Positions 11,481-26,334 of a DNA stretch of 64,000 nt are shown piece after piece. How positions within the stretch are numbered: position 1 is the first letter of the stretch; every line of letters begins with the position of its first letter. The DNA comes from Cryptomeria japonica (taxonomy: Eukaryota; Streptophyta; Pinopsida; Cupressales; Cupressaceae). Under the pieces are notes generated by a model. It did not search any database. It was given only the letters and a program-made list of their open reading frames with translations, and was not told where the DNA came from. The translations under genes and the position numbers were made by a program. The DNA lies in NCBI RefSeq assembly GCF_030272615.1, contig NC_081413.1, forward strand, positions 24,973,966 to 25,037,965, read 5' to 3'.

Positions 11481-12023
11481 TGAGCATTAGCAACCTGTGG
11501 TTTGAATTTCGGATGAATTCGGCTACACGGGATCCATGGCATACAAACATCCTGAAAATATTTTGGGATTCAAATGAGCATATTCTATATCATAGCTTTT
11601 ATGACACATTCTCCTTCACACAAGCACATCTATCATGGCTATTCCCAACCATTCCAAGCAACAAAACTATAATTTCTCCCTCATTTTGTCTCTTTAGTCA
11701 TTTTGATTCGCTATCTCTCTCTCACACACAAACAACGAAGCTCTATAGATTTTCTCCACACTCTTGTAGTACTCAACACTTCTCTCAATCTACAATCACA
11801 TCTATTGTCTCAAGAGAGAAGTCGTAGTTGTATAATGCTCTCTTACTCATCTTTAATCTCATGCATTGATCTTATATTTATCTAGTTGTCTTTATACTTT
11901 ATCTATTGACATTTTATCTCTAGTAATAGGGTATTCCTCCACAATGAGGATCATTTCTATTACATGTCTATTCAATCTTTAATCTAGCTATCTATGGAGG
12001 TAAAAACATTGAAACAAGGGTCT
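11481..12023. other. Intergenic, no gene seen
   Basis: AT-rich sequence with a CT-rich stretch at 11700-11830. Plus-strand open stretches (11480-11827, 11703-11885) are Ser/Leu-rich, overlap each other and carry no motif. The final bases before the gypsy element are AACTA (12024-12028), its target-site duplication. Confidence 0.5.
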
Positions 12024-12028
12024 AACTA
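12024..12028. repeat. Left target-site duplication AACTA
   Basis: AACTA directly before the 5' LTR, identical to 23349-23353 directly after the 3' LTR. The exact match shows the flanks have not been rearranged since insertion. Confidence 0.9.
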
Positions 12029-14914
12029 TGTCATGAATCATTTTATTTAATAGTATGCAATTTAAAGATGTAATGTGATTTTGAAATTTAAAATAGATTA
12101 GATCATTCATAATCTAGTGTGAGGAAATATAGTATGTTTTTTTACTCTTGCAATTGATATGAAATTTGACATTTAATATTCTTTTGGGTTTGTCAATACT
12201 GATAAACTTTTGAGTGCAAGTAATGTAGGGTGAGGTGAAGGAGGTCGAAGGTGAGAACACGAATCAGGTAGAATTGCTTTTAACTAAATGACTTCGATGG
12301 AAAAGGGAATCTCTCACACACCACAGTAGAAAAGTTTGTTTGTGCAATTGTGACTTCATCAATGTATGATTTTGTAATAGAGACAAAATGATGTGAGTAA
12401 TTGGTAATCGTTACATTGATTTCGTCTATAAAGGTGAAAATTAGTTTGCTATTTAGAGTTATGAAATTTATCGACTTAACGTTCTTTATTAAGATGACTT
12501 AATGTTTCTAGAAAAAGAGAATGCAAATATAATTTTATTTATGATTGATGTGTTTACAATTATATGGAATTTGTATGCATGAAATTTCGATAATTGTTTT
12601 ATAATTTGTCTTATTTTAAAGTGATTAAGATAATTTTTATTTCAATTTGAAATATTATGATTCAAATATTCTTATATATGATTTAGGATTATATATATAT
12701 ATATATATATATCATCTTTATTTTAAAACAGTTTTTACAAATAGAAATAAATAAATCGGACGTTTAATATATATAAATATAAAATTAATTTATATTTATA
12801 TCCTAATGTTTTAAGTAGGTTTTCTCTTTATTTTTAAAAAAAAACCATATTACAAATATATTATTATATATTATTGTTTTATTAAATATGTTAATAGTAA
12901 AAGGTGGTGGGTTGAAAGAATAAAAACGACTAATAGAAGCCATGGAAGAGTCGTTTTGGTCGGTTAGGTAGTCGGCTTCCTCCAGCCACGGTAGCCATTG
13001 TCAAACCAATTACTCAGGTCGAAGCACGATTAGAGACTTAACACTCCCACGACCCTTGGTGGGTGACTTGGCATGCAACCCCGATCCTCGGTGAATTAGT
13101 TGAGAAGAACTGGCAGAAATAACAGGAAAAATGTTGAAATAGCCTTAGCACATGTTGAAAAACTCAGTTTCACTACCTCCATCCCATGCAGCACGTGTAA
13201 AACTGAAGTATTACTTCTCCATTTCTACGCAGCAAGATAAAAAGCATCAACTCATGCAGCAATTAAAGCTCAAACTGAAACCGTTGCAAGGTTTAACGAT
13301 AAAAAGACTTGATCTTGCCACAAAACGAGGGTTTGTACTTAATTTAAAGACATGCGTGGAGATTACAGTTAGAACCAACTACTACGTGGTTAGTTGAACT
13401 AATAGACGTGACAATAGAAATAATGGTAACAGTAAATAAAGGCCCAAAGGATAGCAGAAAACGTAGCTGGGGATTAGAATAAATAGAAGTATAAACACAC
13501 ACATTCATTCATTCTTTCTCACAAGGAGAGAAGAGAGATAATTTCTTGAAGGGAAGGTTAATATATAAGAGAGTAGAAGCTATTTGGATATTATCGTAGA
13601 GATTGAGTGATAGAGATAGTTTGATATAGAGATAGTTTGATATAGAGATAAGAATAGTTGGAGAGAGAGAGAGACTTGCAATCAAGGCGTGGAATCATTT
13701 GACGAAAGAACATCAAGGTCAAAATCTTACAAACCACTCTAAGTTTTCAAGAGGTTAGAATTATTTGTTTATGTTTATTGTATTTGTTATATTTGGTATA
13801 AAATGTGTAGAAATGGAAGTTTAGATAATAGGTATGTACACCCAAATGGGTAGCAATTATTATTATTTTATTTGAAATGCTTTGTAAACCTTTGTGGAAT
13901 AGAAGAAAAGAATTTAGACAAAAGATGTTGTTAATATCGTATTTTGCACAAAAATAATTAGTTCTAATTCTATCTTAAGAATGTGTTTGCGTACTTTTGG
14001 TTATATATGAGATTAATTTCATACATGTAAAACACCTTCTTTTGTATGTACCTTATTTAGTCGAAAGAGTGATTTTAAGATTATTGCTTATAAAAGTCTA
14101 TCGTTTCCAAAATATGAAAGATTGTCTTCGATAGATATATTAGACAAGTAATGATTAGTAAGGAGAAATGATATCTCTATTTTTTTGTTTTAAAAGAAAG
14201 ATTGTATTCTCAATGGAATTTGTGTTTGAGGGAATCAAGCTAGGGTTAAGCTTGAGTTAGAAAATTTACCTTTCGGGACGGGTGTCGAATGTGGATGTTT
14301 TTAGGGAGAATAGTTGCTTTTTCCAACTATTATTTTGTTGTGCATGGCATATACTCGGCCAAGTTATTGTTTGAATTATCCGTAGAAAACAATGGAAATT
14401 CCTTATTTATGCTCTCTACCACATCCTAGTATGATAGTGAATGCTTGTTTCTTAGAATGAAGTAGAAAAATGAAAATGCATATATTATCTAGGCATGCAC
14501 CAGATTCCCTCTTGCTTCAAATTCTTTGGTTAAACCAATTTGTGCAGGGTCGGGTATTCTTGACTGACCAAGAATTTCGGGGAAGCGTAAGCTTCAAGGT
14601 TGGGCGGAAAAAGCGCCTGATTCTTGTTCCCGTCTACATTCAAAAGACAGAAGGAAGCGACTCAGACTAAATATCGACAGATGCATCTTCTTGTATATTC
14701 TTAAGGCAATTTGGAAGCCTAAGTGGGAAATAAGAACTTCTTAGTATGAAATTTTATTATTCATGTGCATTATAATGATATATCTATGAATGCTTTTATA
14801 TCCATATTTGATGTTTGTTTATATCTTGTATAAAATATGCTTAGAGACTGAAATTTAAGTTTATTTATGAATAAAGAGTAGTTTAGGTTTAGATCCTAGA
14901 TTGACATCTTTACA
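12029..14914 (+). repeat. 5' LTR of the Tekay-like element
   Basis: 2886 bp, starting TGTCATGAATC and ending TCTTTACA. It aligns with the 3' LTR over its whole length. In the first ~370 bp compared by eye there are about 14 differences, 11 of them transitions. The (TA)n run near 12690-12711 is short here. Short frames inside it (13152-13397 and 14470-14670) also occur in the 3' LTR simply because the LTRs are duplicates. Confidence 0.95.
13479..13486 (+). promoter_or_regulatory. Putative LTR promoter TATA box (5' LTR)
   Basis: ATAAATAG, followed after about 25 bp by a CA-rich and then CT-rich stretch (ACACACATTCATTC) typical of transcription starts. The same motif is at 21913-21920 in the 3' LTR. 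It would give an R-U5 region of about 1.4 kb. Confidence 0.45.
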
Positions 14915-14917
14915 TTT

Positions 14918-14936
14918 TGGTACCAAAGCCTAGGTT
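14918..14936 (+). promoter_or_regulatory. Primer binding site, initiator-Met type (variant)
   Basis: TGGTACCAAAGCC, four bases inside the 5' LTR end. It differs from the usual TGGTATCAGAGCC at two positions, both C/T or A/G transitions, in line with the transition-rich decay of this copy. Confidence 0.8.
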
Positions 14937-14954
14937 TATAACACTAGGACCTAT

Positions 14955-15371
14955 ATGAGTCACTTAGATAAGATAAATCTGGAAATTAATAGCTTTATGT
15001 TTTACAGAAATGGTTCGTACCAAGCAAATAGCCCAAAAGTCAGTAGCAGGGTATGCCCATTACCTGAGGTTAAAAAGGATCCTCAATCACCTATCAAGCC
15101 AGTTTGGGATGACGCCCCTTTTGAAGCAAAACCAGTCCCAGAAGAGAGTGTTGTAATAGGAAAGGACCCTACCGAATGTCATACTGAGAAGAATATCCTT
15201 GAAAAAGAAAAAGAGCCTGAGTTGGAATATTCACCTATCAGGCCAATAGTGATCAGTTCTGAAGAATCCGAGGAGTATACTCCTCTAAGTGAGACTGAAT
15301 CGGAAGGATATACCCCATGAAGTCCTAATGAGTCGGAAGAATCCACTCCCCTGACTCCTCTCGATGAGTGA
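14955..15371 (+). pseudogene. Acidic leader ORF upstream of gag, function unknown
   Basis: An ATG at 14955 opens a frame that runs 121 codons to a TGA at 15318-15320. The same frame continues for 16 more codons to a TGA at 15369-15371, so the ancestral product was probably about 138 residues. The C-terminal third is strongly acidic and repetitive: SSEESEEYTPLSETESEGYTP, then a third degenerate Ser-Glu/Thr-Pro unit after the internal stop. The N-terminal half is Pro/Lys-rich. I recognise no family. It lies between the PBS and gag, in a different frame from gag-pol, separated by about 410 bp. It could be a lineage-specific accessory ORF or a chance open stretch. The triple repeat and the preserved frame favour the former. 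Confidence 0.45.
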
Positions 15372-15783
15372 TGTAACATGTTACAACACTTCAATAAAAA
15401 TGTCTTTCCTTCTATTACCGAATAAGGATGTAATCCCTTCTACAATAAAATAAAGATGTATTCTCTTCTATTATCAAATAAAGATGTTTTTTTTGTATTT
15501 TGAGTTAAAAATTGTGTATTTCTTAATGATATCTATATATACTTTGAACCGAGCTTATATTGTAAATGGGAATGAAGTAGAGTGAAATTATTTGATATTG
15601 TTATATTTTAAATTTATATTGTTTTCCTTAAATATTCAATAGGAGTATTAAAACTCTGTAGTTGTTTTATAAAGCCATAAGTTAGGGAATATTATAAAAG
15701 TTACGAAAGACATAACATTGCAAATATGTCTCTTATCGCTAAGAATTATCAACATCTCCCTGTTGCAGAATTAATAAATAGAA

Positions 15784-18700
15784 ATGGCCTCAAGAACCAC
15801 AAGGATGGGGTCAAGTAATGGGAACGAAAGGTTAGATCAAATTCTTGATCTACTCAATCAGCAAAGTGCAAGGATGAATGATCTCGAACAAGAGGTTCGA
15901 AGGGTTGGAGAAGTCCGATAGGAAGCCCCAAGGGTTGAGGAGCAACCCGATAACCAAGCCAGAATAGAAGAAGAGCTGGCAAAGGATTTAAAAAGGATAG
16001 CCCCGCCAAAGTTTGATGGAAAAACAATTGGCGATGGTGCAGAGGCATGGGTAGTTGAAATGGAGAAATACTTTTGTCTCCGCAACATGTCAAATGAAAC
16101 CAAGGCAGTTTGGGCTGCTTATCAGTTGTCTGGTGAAGCTACTACTTGGTGGGACAATGAAAAGTCAGAAAGGAAACTACAACCAAGAGAGATCAGTTGG
16201 GATTTGTTTTTACAATCCTTCAGGAAAAGGTGGCTTCCACAGTTATTCTTCGACAAGAAGATGACAGAATTTCAAAACCTTACTCAAGGTAGCATGTCGG
16301 TAACACAGTACTGGGAGAAATTTACTAATCTCCTTAAGTATGTTCCGCAATACTAGACGGATGAAAGGTTCTGCATTTGAAAGTTCATTTTGGGTTTAAG
16401 AACCCATATAGGAGAGGAGGTGGATATCCATAATCCATTAACTATGGTGGAGGTATTTGAAAAGGCGACTAAGCAAGAGCAGAAGTTACAGCAGTTGGGG
16501 AACCTCCGAAAGAATGAGAACAACCGACCAAATTTTGGGAATAGAAATTTCCAAAGGAACCACAATGGAAACAATCGGCAGATAAGAAATCTTAAGAGGG
16601 GAACCAACACCCAGGAAAAAGGAAGAGCGAATCAGGATGGAAATAAGAAAGAAAACAATAATACCAATGCTCGATAGAATATGGACAGAGGAAGGTCAGG
16701 TGGCCATCCTGGTCCTAGGGATGGGTTTTATAATTGTGGAGGGAGTCATTATGCCTCCAATTGTCCACAACCTACCCTAGCACAGAGAGGAGCATATCAG
16801 CAAGGAGCCCCTCAACATCAAATTCACGCTGTTGTCGACAATCGTCAAGCTGATTTCCAAGCTGCACCTATCCAGATTACGGGTAAGCTCTTTGGACTAA
16901 CAGTTTCTATTTTAATAGATACGGGAGCTACTGAATGTTTTATTGATCCACAAGTAGTTTCTAGAATATCTGTTAAACCTGGTTATATTTCAAATTCATG
17001 GATGGTTCAGTATGGAAATTGAGCAGAAAAGAGGGTAGATACTTGTCTATTTTGCAGTGAATTAGAACTTCCTAGTTTCCAAACCCAAGTTAACCTTTAT
17101 GTTGCACCACTAGGATCATATGATGTGATCTTAGGTATTAATTGGTTGACTGAACATAAAGCCATAGTGAACTGTGAAGATAAGGTCATTAGTTGCATGG
17201 ATGATTTTGGGAATTCCATTGAAATTTTTGGGTCTCAAAATCCTCTTGAATTGAGATACATTTCGGCAATGAAACTCAAGAAGGCCCAAAGAAAAGGATG
17301 TTCCATCATTGTCGTCATGGTTAATGATTTGAATAATATAGAGAAAAGTCCTACAGATTATCCTGTTCTTGCAGAATTTCTAGATGTCTTTCCAGAAGAT
17401 CTTACCAAGTTACCACCTAAGAGAGAGTTTGATTTTTCTATAGAACTCTTACCTGGAACGGAGCCGCAATCTAAGGCTCCATATAGAATGACAACAACAG
17501 AACTGTATGAGCTTAAGTCTCAATTGCAAGAATTGCTTAGGCAAGGTTTTATTAGACCAAGTGTATCCCCATGGGGTGCACCAGTGATCTTTGTAAAGAA
17601 GAAAGATGGTACTTTGAGGTTATGCATTGACTATAGGATGTTGAACAAAGTAACCATCAAAAATAGATATCCTCTACCAAGGATAGATGAATTATTTTAT
17701 CAAATGAAAGGTGCATCTGTATTCTCCAAGATTGATCTTCGATCTGGATATCATCAATTAAGGATTAAAGATGAAGACATTCCTAAGACTGCATTCTGAA
17801 CAAGGTATGGGCACTATGAATTCACAATTGTACCATTTGGTTTAACTAATGCCCCAATAGCATTCATGAACCTCATGAATAGTATTTTCAGAGAATACTT
17901 GGATGACTTTATTTTAATCTTCATTGATGACATATTGATCTATTCTAAGAATGAAGAAGAACATAAGAAGCACCTGAGGATAGTTTTGCAATGATTGAGA
18001 GATCGTAAACTTTATGGGAAATTCTCTAAGTGTGCCTTCTTTCAGGAAAAGGTGCAATACTTAGGTCATGTCATATCCGCCGAAGGAATTTTAGTTGATC
18101 CTGCAAAGATAGAAGCAATAGTAGATTGGCCAACACCCCAGAATGTTTCAGAAGTTTGAAGTTTTATGGGACTTGCTGGATATTATAGAAAATGTGTGGA
18201 AGGGTTTTCCAGGATAGCGGCACCAATTACCTCACTACAGAAAAAGGAAAAAAGGTTTGAATGGACTGAGAAGTGTTAGGAATCATTTCAACTCCTGAAG
18301 CAGAAATTGACAACAACGCTAGTATTAACAATACCAGATTCCAACAGACATTTTTTAGTAATTACAGATGCCTCGAGTGAAGGTGTGGGAGCAGTATTGA
18401 TGCAAGAAGGAAAGGTGGTTGCATATGAATCACAAAAGCTAAAGCAATATGAGATGAATTATGCTCCGCATGATTTAGAACTACTAGCTATTGTGCATGC
18501 ATTATAAATCTGGAGGCATTACCTTTTAGGGAAGCCTTTTGAGCTTAAAACGGATCATTTAGGATTGAAGTATATTTTTACACAACCTAACCTAAATGAA
18601 AGATAGAGAAGGTGGCTTGAATTTCTAAGTGAGTATGACTTTGGTATTGAATATATCCAAGGGAAGGAAAATAGAGTAGCTGATGCTCTCAGCAGAAGAA

Positions 18701-20175
18701 GACACCTATCTGCAATGGTTACAACAAGGACAAATTTGAAGCAACAAGTGTTGCAGAATCTTTCTGAAGATGAACATTATTTTAGAGTTAAACAAGCCTT
18801 GGAAAGAGACTCTTCAGACCATCGCTATGATGGATATGAGATAGAACCAGAGGGTATTTTGAGATACCAAGGAAGAATGTACATACCAGAAGGGGGAGAG
18901 TTGAGGAAGTTGATCTTACATGAGATGCACAATACACCTTATTTTGGACACCCTGGAATAACAAAGATGGTAGCTAATTTGAAAACATTGTATTTCTGGC
19001 CTAAACTCAGGAAAGAATTGGTTGAGTATGTAGCACAATGTCTGGAATGTCAAAGAGTAAAAGCTAAACATGTTCATCCAGCAGGACTTCTATTCCAACA
19101 TGTTATACCAAAATACAAGTGGCAAGTAATCAATATGGATTTCATCCAAGGATTATCGATGAGTAAGAATAAGCATGACACTAGCTTAGTAGTGGTGGAC
19201 AAGTTGACTAAAGTTTCACATTTTATACCTGGTAATCTAAAAGATGGATCATTTGTTCTTGCCATGAAATTTGTGCAAGAAATTTTTTGGTTACATGGAG
19301 TTCCAAAAACTATAATATCTGATAGGGATACTAGGATGACTTCCAGATTTTGAACAACATTGAATGTAGCATTGGGAACAAGGCTATATTTTAGCTCAGC
19401 ATATCATCCTCAGACTGACGGCCAAATAGAAAGGGTTAATCAGGTAGTGGAGGATCTTTTGAGAATGTATTGCATGGATCAGTAGTACAAACTGGAGGAG
19501 TACTTGCCCTTAGTTGAATTTGCTTATAACAACTCCTTTCATGCATCATTAGGTATGGCACCTTTTGAAGCACTCTATGGGCGAAAATGTCACACACCTA
19601 TTAGCTGGGATAGACTGGAGGATAGGATCATTATTGGTCCAGATTTACTCAAGGAAATGGATGAGTAGATGGTGTTGATTAAGAGTAGATTGAAAGAAGC
19701 AGCTGACCGACGGAAGAGTTATGCAGACCAAAATAGAACTTTTAGACAATTCGTTGCAGGAGATAAAGTCTTTTTGAGAGTCAAACCTCATAAGAGCTCT
19801 ATCTCATTTGGAAAATCATCAAAATTGGCTCCAAGATATGTGGGACCCTTTGATGTACTAGAGGTTATCAATCCAATTGCTTATAGATTAGCTTTACCCC
19901 CTACTCTAGCTCGAATCCATAATGTGTTTCATGTGTCTTTATTGAAACCTTACAATGCTAATGCATCTCATATTCTTGATTGGCAATCCTTACAGGTTCA
20001 GGATCCAGGGGTGGTGCTAGTGGAGCCCATCTGAATCCTAGATCAACGTAGTGTGAAGCTACATAGCAGAGATTTCACTCAGTATAAGGTTCAGTGGGAC
20101 CAATATTCTAAGGATAATGCTACATGGGAGGATGCTGAGATGATTGACCATCATTTTCCTCATTTGCTTTCTTAG
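15784..20175 (+). pseudogene. Gypsy gag-pol polyprotein with 15 in-frame stops
   Basis: One frame of 1464 codons from the ATG at 15784 to TAG at 20173. Gag capsid is about residues 60-300 (FDG, WWDN, RKRWLP motifs). The zinc knuckle near residue 316 has lost its first Cys. Protease Asp-Thr-Gly is at about 379. RT has [12 protein letters not shown] and the active site FIDD at about 712-716. RNase H has VITDASSEG, then integrase with its HHCC zinc finger (18920-19060) and D, D, E residues ([16 protein letters not shown]). Next come a GPF motif (GPFDVLE) and a C-terminal chromodomain (KVQWDQYSKDNATWED). Internal stops are at 15919, 16354, 16378, 16675, 17020, 17797, 17992, 18157, 18277, 18505, 18604, 19351, 19483, 19666 and 20032. 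There is no frameshift. The enzymes would act in cytoplasmic particles and the integrase in the nucleus. Confidence 0.95.
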
Positions 20176-20358
20176 AAAATAACTGCTACTTAATTTTGGA
20201 TATTTTGAAACAATTATTTAAATTTTATGATGTAAACTTGGATAGCCTATGTGCTCTTGGTAGTATTATTTGAATTTGATGTATGACGGACATTTTATGA
20301 GATATTATTATTTTGTGATTATTGATGAATGGCAAGACATTGAGACGATGTCTCTTCC

Positions 20359-20371
20359 AAGAGGGGAAGGA
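20359..20371 (+). promoter_or_regulatory. Polypurine tract of the Tekay-like element
   Basis: AAGAGGGGAAGGA, directly before the TG of the 3' LTR. This is the plus-strand primer site for reverse transcription. Confidence 0.9.
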
Positions 20372-23348
<2,977 letters not shown>

Positions 23349-24210
23349 AACTAAGGCAAACCCCTATATAGCCCCAAAATTTTCCCCATCTTAGTGTGTG
23401 CGGGTGGGTAAAATATTCAAGGAAAAGAAGGACAAATTCTAGCATCTTTCTAGAACAATTCTAGGTTTTTCATCATACAAACAACAACATGACATGTAGA
23501 CATTTGTGTGGTGCTCTAAAGTCCGAGGATGAGACCTTCTCCATTTGGTGGCTAAATATTCATGTTGTAATCTTTGAAATGTTTTTATCTCATTGTAATT
23601 TCTAGTTATTTGATATTTTTCAGTTTATGCTAGTAATTTAGTGTAGTTTTAGTTTCCTCTCTAGCATCATCTTTCCTAGCTCACCAAAGCACTAGAATAG
23701 AGAGCTAGTTTAGGGCCTTTTTTTCCTTCAGACCTTGTCATCTTGAGCATATTGAATCACCTCTAAATTTTTTTTGTGAATCTGATGTGAATGCCTTATG
23801 TTTGATCTCTTCCTTCATAGCTTTGAAGCATTCAATAAGGTGTTCTTAGAGAATGACTTTGATATGTTGGAAGATGCCCTGGATGATTTCCTAGTGGCAT
23901 CTCCTTCTACTCATAAGTTTGTTAAACAAAAACTACATTTTTATTTTTCTTCCTTGCAAGCAAGAAGTCTATGACTGTTATTTGCATCTTTGTTTCCCCT
24001 TAAAGGCTTAAGAAACCAATCATTTGCGTGATTGTAGCTAGCCCCTCTTTGAAAAAAATTGTCTATAAATTATAGTAAACCATTTGAAAGTAACTCTCTT
24101 GACTTGTTCACAATATTTACTCAACCTAGAAAGTATTCTTATAACTCATTGCTCATACATATAATTCTAGATGAAATAAGAAAAATGTTGATCAATCTAA
24201 CACTTCTTTA
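23349..24210 (+). other. Flank of the gypsy element, probable older retroelement debris
   Basis: Starts with the target duplication AACTA. A TATATAG motif lies at 23365. At 23820-23935 the plus strand reads SFEAFNKVFLENDFDMLEDA in an open frame, which I do not recognise. It may belong to the same decayed element as the Tat-like fragment that follows. No intact gene is seen. Confidence 0.4.
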
Positions 24211-24513
24211 CCACCTTCTCGACTAGGCCTTCCTCAAGCACCTAAACCCTCAGTAAGGCCACTTGGTGATTATGATCTTATTGAGAAACTTCATGTTACT
24301 CCCATTGAGATCGCACTTTGGGATTTGCTTCAAATAGCTCTCTTTTATCAAGTCATGCTTCAAGAGGCTCTTCAAAAGATCTTGTTACCTTCTTCTGCTA
24401 GGCCTATAGATGTCAATGTGTTGATAGATCATATTCATGTGGATTTTTCAAACATCATGTTCTATCCACATAAACTTCCACCTTCAAAAGTGAGGAACCA
24501 ATAAAATTCATTG
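24211..24513 (+). pseudogene. Tat-like Ty3/gypsy fragment (gag-protease linker)
   Basis: The plus strand reads an open segment with YDLIEKLHVTPIEIALWDLL, then LQEALQKILLP and IDHIHVDFSNIMF. The pattern (Leu-Lys-x-Thr-Pro-x-x-x-Ser/Ala-x-x-x-Leu-Leu, then a Val/Ile-Asp segment) is the conserved linker between gag and protease of Tat-lineage Ty3/gypsy elements. No protease or RT follows, so this is an isolated piece. It is on the opposite strand from the Tat-like element at 32.6-40.5 kb and is not simply its missing end. Confidence 0.55.
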
Positions 24514-24539
24514 TTGTTGTAAAGATGAGATACTTTGAG

Positions 24540-25220
24540 CTAGATTGTTTATTGTGGTTTTGGTGGAGGAGTTGGAATTGGACATGTTGGATTGTGATGG
24601 AGGTGTAATATTTGGATAAATAGGTGGAGCTTGAGAATAGGAAGATGGAACGTGATGATATGTGGGCATGGGAGATGGTGAAGTTCTACAAATGGAAGGT
24701 TAGTGGATGGAGGTACATGTAGGAGTATTTGATAGAGTTTCCCTCATTACTATAATGTGTGTAAGATTAGCATTTCATGTAGATGTAGCCATGATATAAT
24801 ATTTATATTTAGGCACATTAGGCAAATATGTAGGCATAGAAATGGAATTCTCAGCTTGATTTGGAGGATGGGAAAGACCAAGAGATTTGGGATGAATTTT
24901 CATTGGCATGATATTAGAGTCTACAATATGAGAAATGCCATGTAACACTTTCACACCATTCTCATCACTTGGAATCATTATCTTGAAGCCTCAATCAAGG
25001 GGATTGCGTCACAATTCAAGTGTTCTTGACTCATTCATTTTTGAAGCCTATCCAATTCATGCTCAAGCTTCCCCAATTCAAATGTTCTTGACCAATCCAT
25101 TTTTGAAGCCTATCCAATTCATGTTGGGTATGTCTTGTGTAGGAATAGAGGATTCACCCAAGTTCCCATGGAATAAGCTATTCAACCCAGGCTCACAACC
25201 CTTAGTATTTAAACTTTAAG
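24540..25220 (-). pseudogene. Ser/Pro-rich gag-like relic
   Basis: On the minus strand a frame with a few stops reads a Pro/Ser/Tyr-rich stretch (SPSPMPTYHHVPSSYSQAPP) followed by SNSSTKTTINNLAQSISSLQ at about 24545. Such a low-complexity stretch before an AQSI-x-SLQQQ motif resembles N-terminal gag of gypsy elements. It abuts the Tat-like fragment on the other strand, so two fragments meet head to head near 24515-24540. Assignment is weak. Confidence 0.3.
25013..25128. repeat. ~60-bp imperfect tandem duplication
   Basis: AATTCAAGTGTTCTTGAC (25013) recurs as AATTCAAATGTTCTTGAC (25075), each followed by ATTTTTGAAGCCTATCCAAT. Two units with a few differences. Confidence 0.75.
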
Positions 25221-26017
25221 AAACCATAAGTCTCTAACTTCTTCTCACTGGGATATCAAACATGGTGAAAGGGTAGTGAAACTCACACACAAAGAGGGCA
25301 AAGCAAATGAAATGGATTTGTACTCACAATGCCTCTCATGCAATCAAGAGAAATGATTAAACAATGCAATTTCAAAATAGAATGATTGATTATTCAATTA
25401 ATTAAGCAATATGTACTAAAAAAATGTACTATCAATGCTTCTAAATCTAAGAATGTTATGAAATAACAATCAAATCTAAGCATATAAATCAAAAATTATG
25501 CAACCCACAAGTTAATTTTATCAAAATATTTAGGGTTTTGTGGATTAAACCTCTAATTATTTTATAATTTAAGTGCATAAATGATTGCAAATGTGAATTA
25601 ATTAAATGCATACAAATTGGATTTGAAAATGAAAATAAAAAATAATGCAAGCACTATGTCAAGTTCACCAAAATGTAATCTATGAAAATTGGTGTTTACA
25701 AGTTTATGCATGTAGACAAGGAACTAGGCCTATTTCCAAACATTACATTAAAGGAGAGGGTCAATCCATTTGGCTCAATCACAAATCTAAGAAAAGGACT
25801 GAGTACAAGGTGGATTTGAGTCTCCTTTGTTTCAGTTGAAAATGAGCTATTGAAAGATATAAATTCAATTCAAGATCTAGGGCTAAAGGTGTAAAATTGA
25901 CATAAATTAACATGAACAAGTAGTTTTAGATTTGATATGAAGTCATAAACACAGATCTAGGATCAAGGAGTTAAGAGGAAACCATGTTTGGAATCTGATC
26001 TTGAAAGTGTAGGACGA
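25221..26017. other. No gene seen
   Basis: AT-rich sequence without motifs. It may be the distal part of the chromovirus 3' LTR region or its flank. I cannot find the LTR's outer end. Confidence 0.4.
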
Positions 26018-26027
26018 GGATGCTCTG

Positions 26028-26322
26028 TGGGGGCTTCACTTAATGAACTTGGGTTATAGCATGTGTGTTCATGGAATACTAAACAATCCCCCTATTTTCA
26101 AATAATATTGACCTAAAATCCTTTTTTGTCACCCCCTCCCAATACACAACCCAAATTAAAAACCCCCCTATTTTGACCATCTATTGCATTTTTTTCATAG
26201 CCCAAATTTAAAAACCCCCTATTTTCACCAAATAGGCAATATATTCAGCTTATTTTTTGAGATATTAAACCCCCCAATATGAATGCATGAGATATAATAT
26301 TGCCTAGACAGTGAAGCCCCCA
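26028..26322. mobile_element. Small TIR element (MITE), possibly Mutator-like
   Basis: Perfect 13-bp terminal inverted repeats, TGGGGGCTTCACT at 26028-26040 and AGTGAAGCCCCCA at 26310-26322, enclose 295 bp of non-coding DNA. A 10-bp direct repeat, GGATGCTCTG, flanks it at 26018-26027 and 26325-26334, with two extra bases on the right. Target duplications of 9-10 bp are typical of Mutator-like transposons. Inside, the phrase AAAACCCCCCTATTTT-like occurs several times. It carries no transposase and would be moved in trans. Confidence 0.7.
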
Positions 26323-26334
26323 TGGGATGCTCTG

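Noticed and set aside
13152-13397. 81-residue frame present in both LTRs (also 21586-21831)
   Set aside because: Apparent conservation only reflects LTR duplication. It has no motif, and it lies upstream of the putative LTR TATA box.
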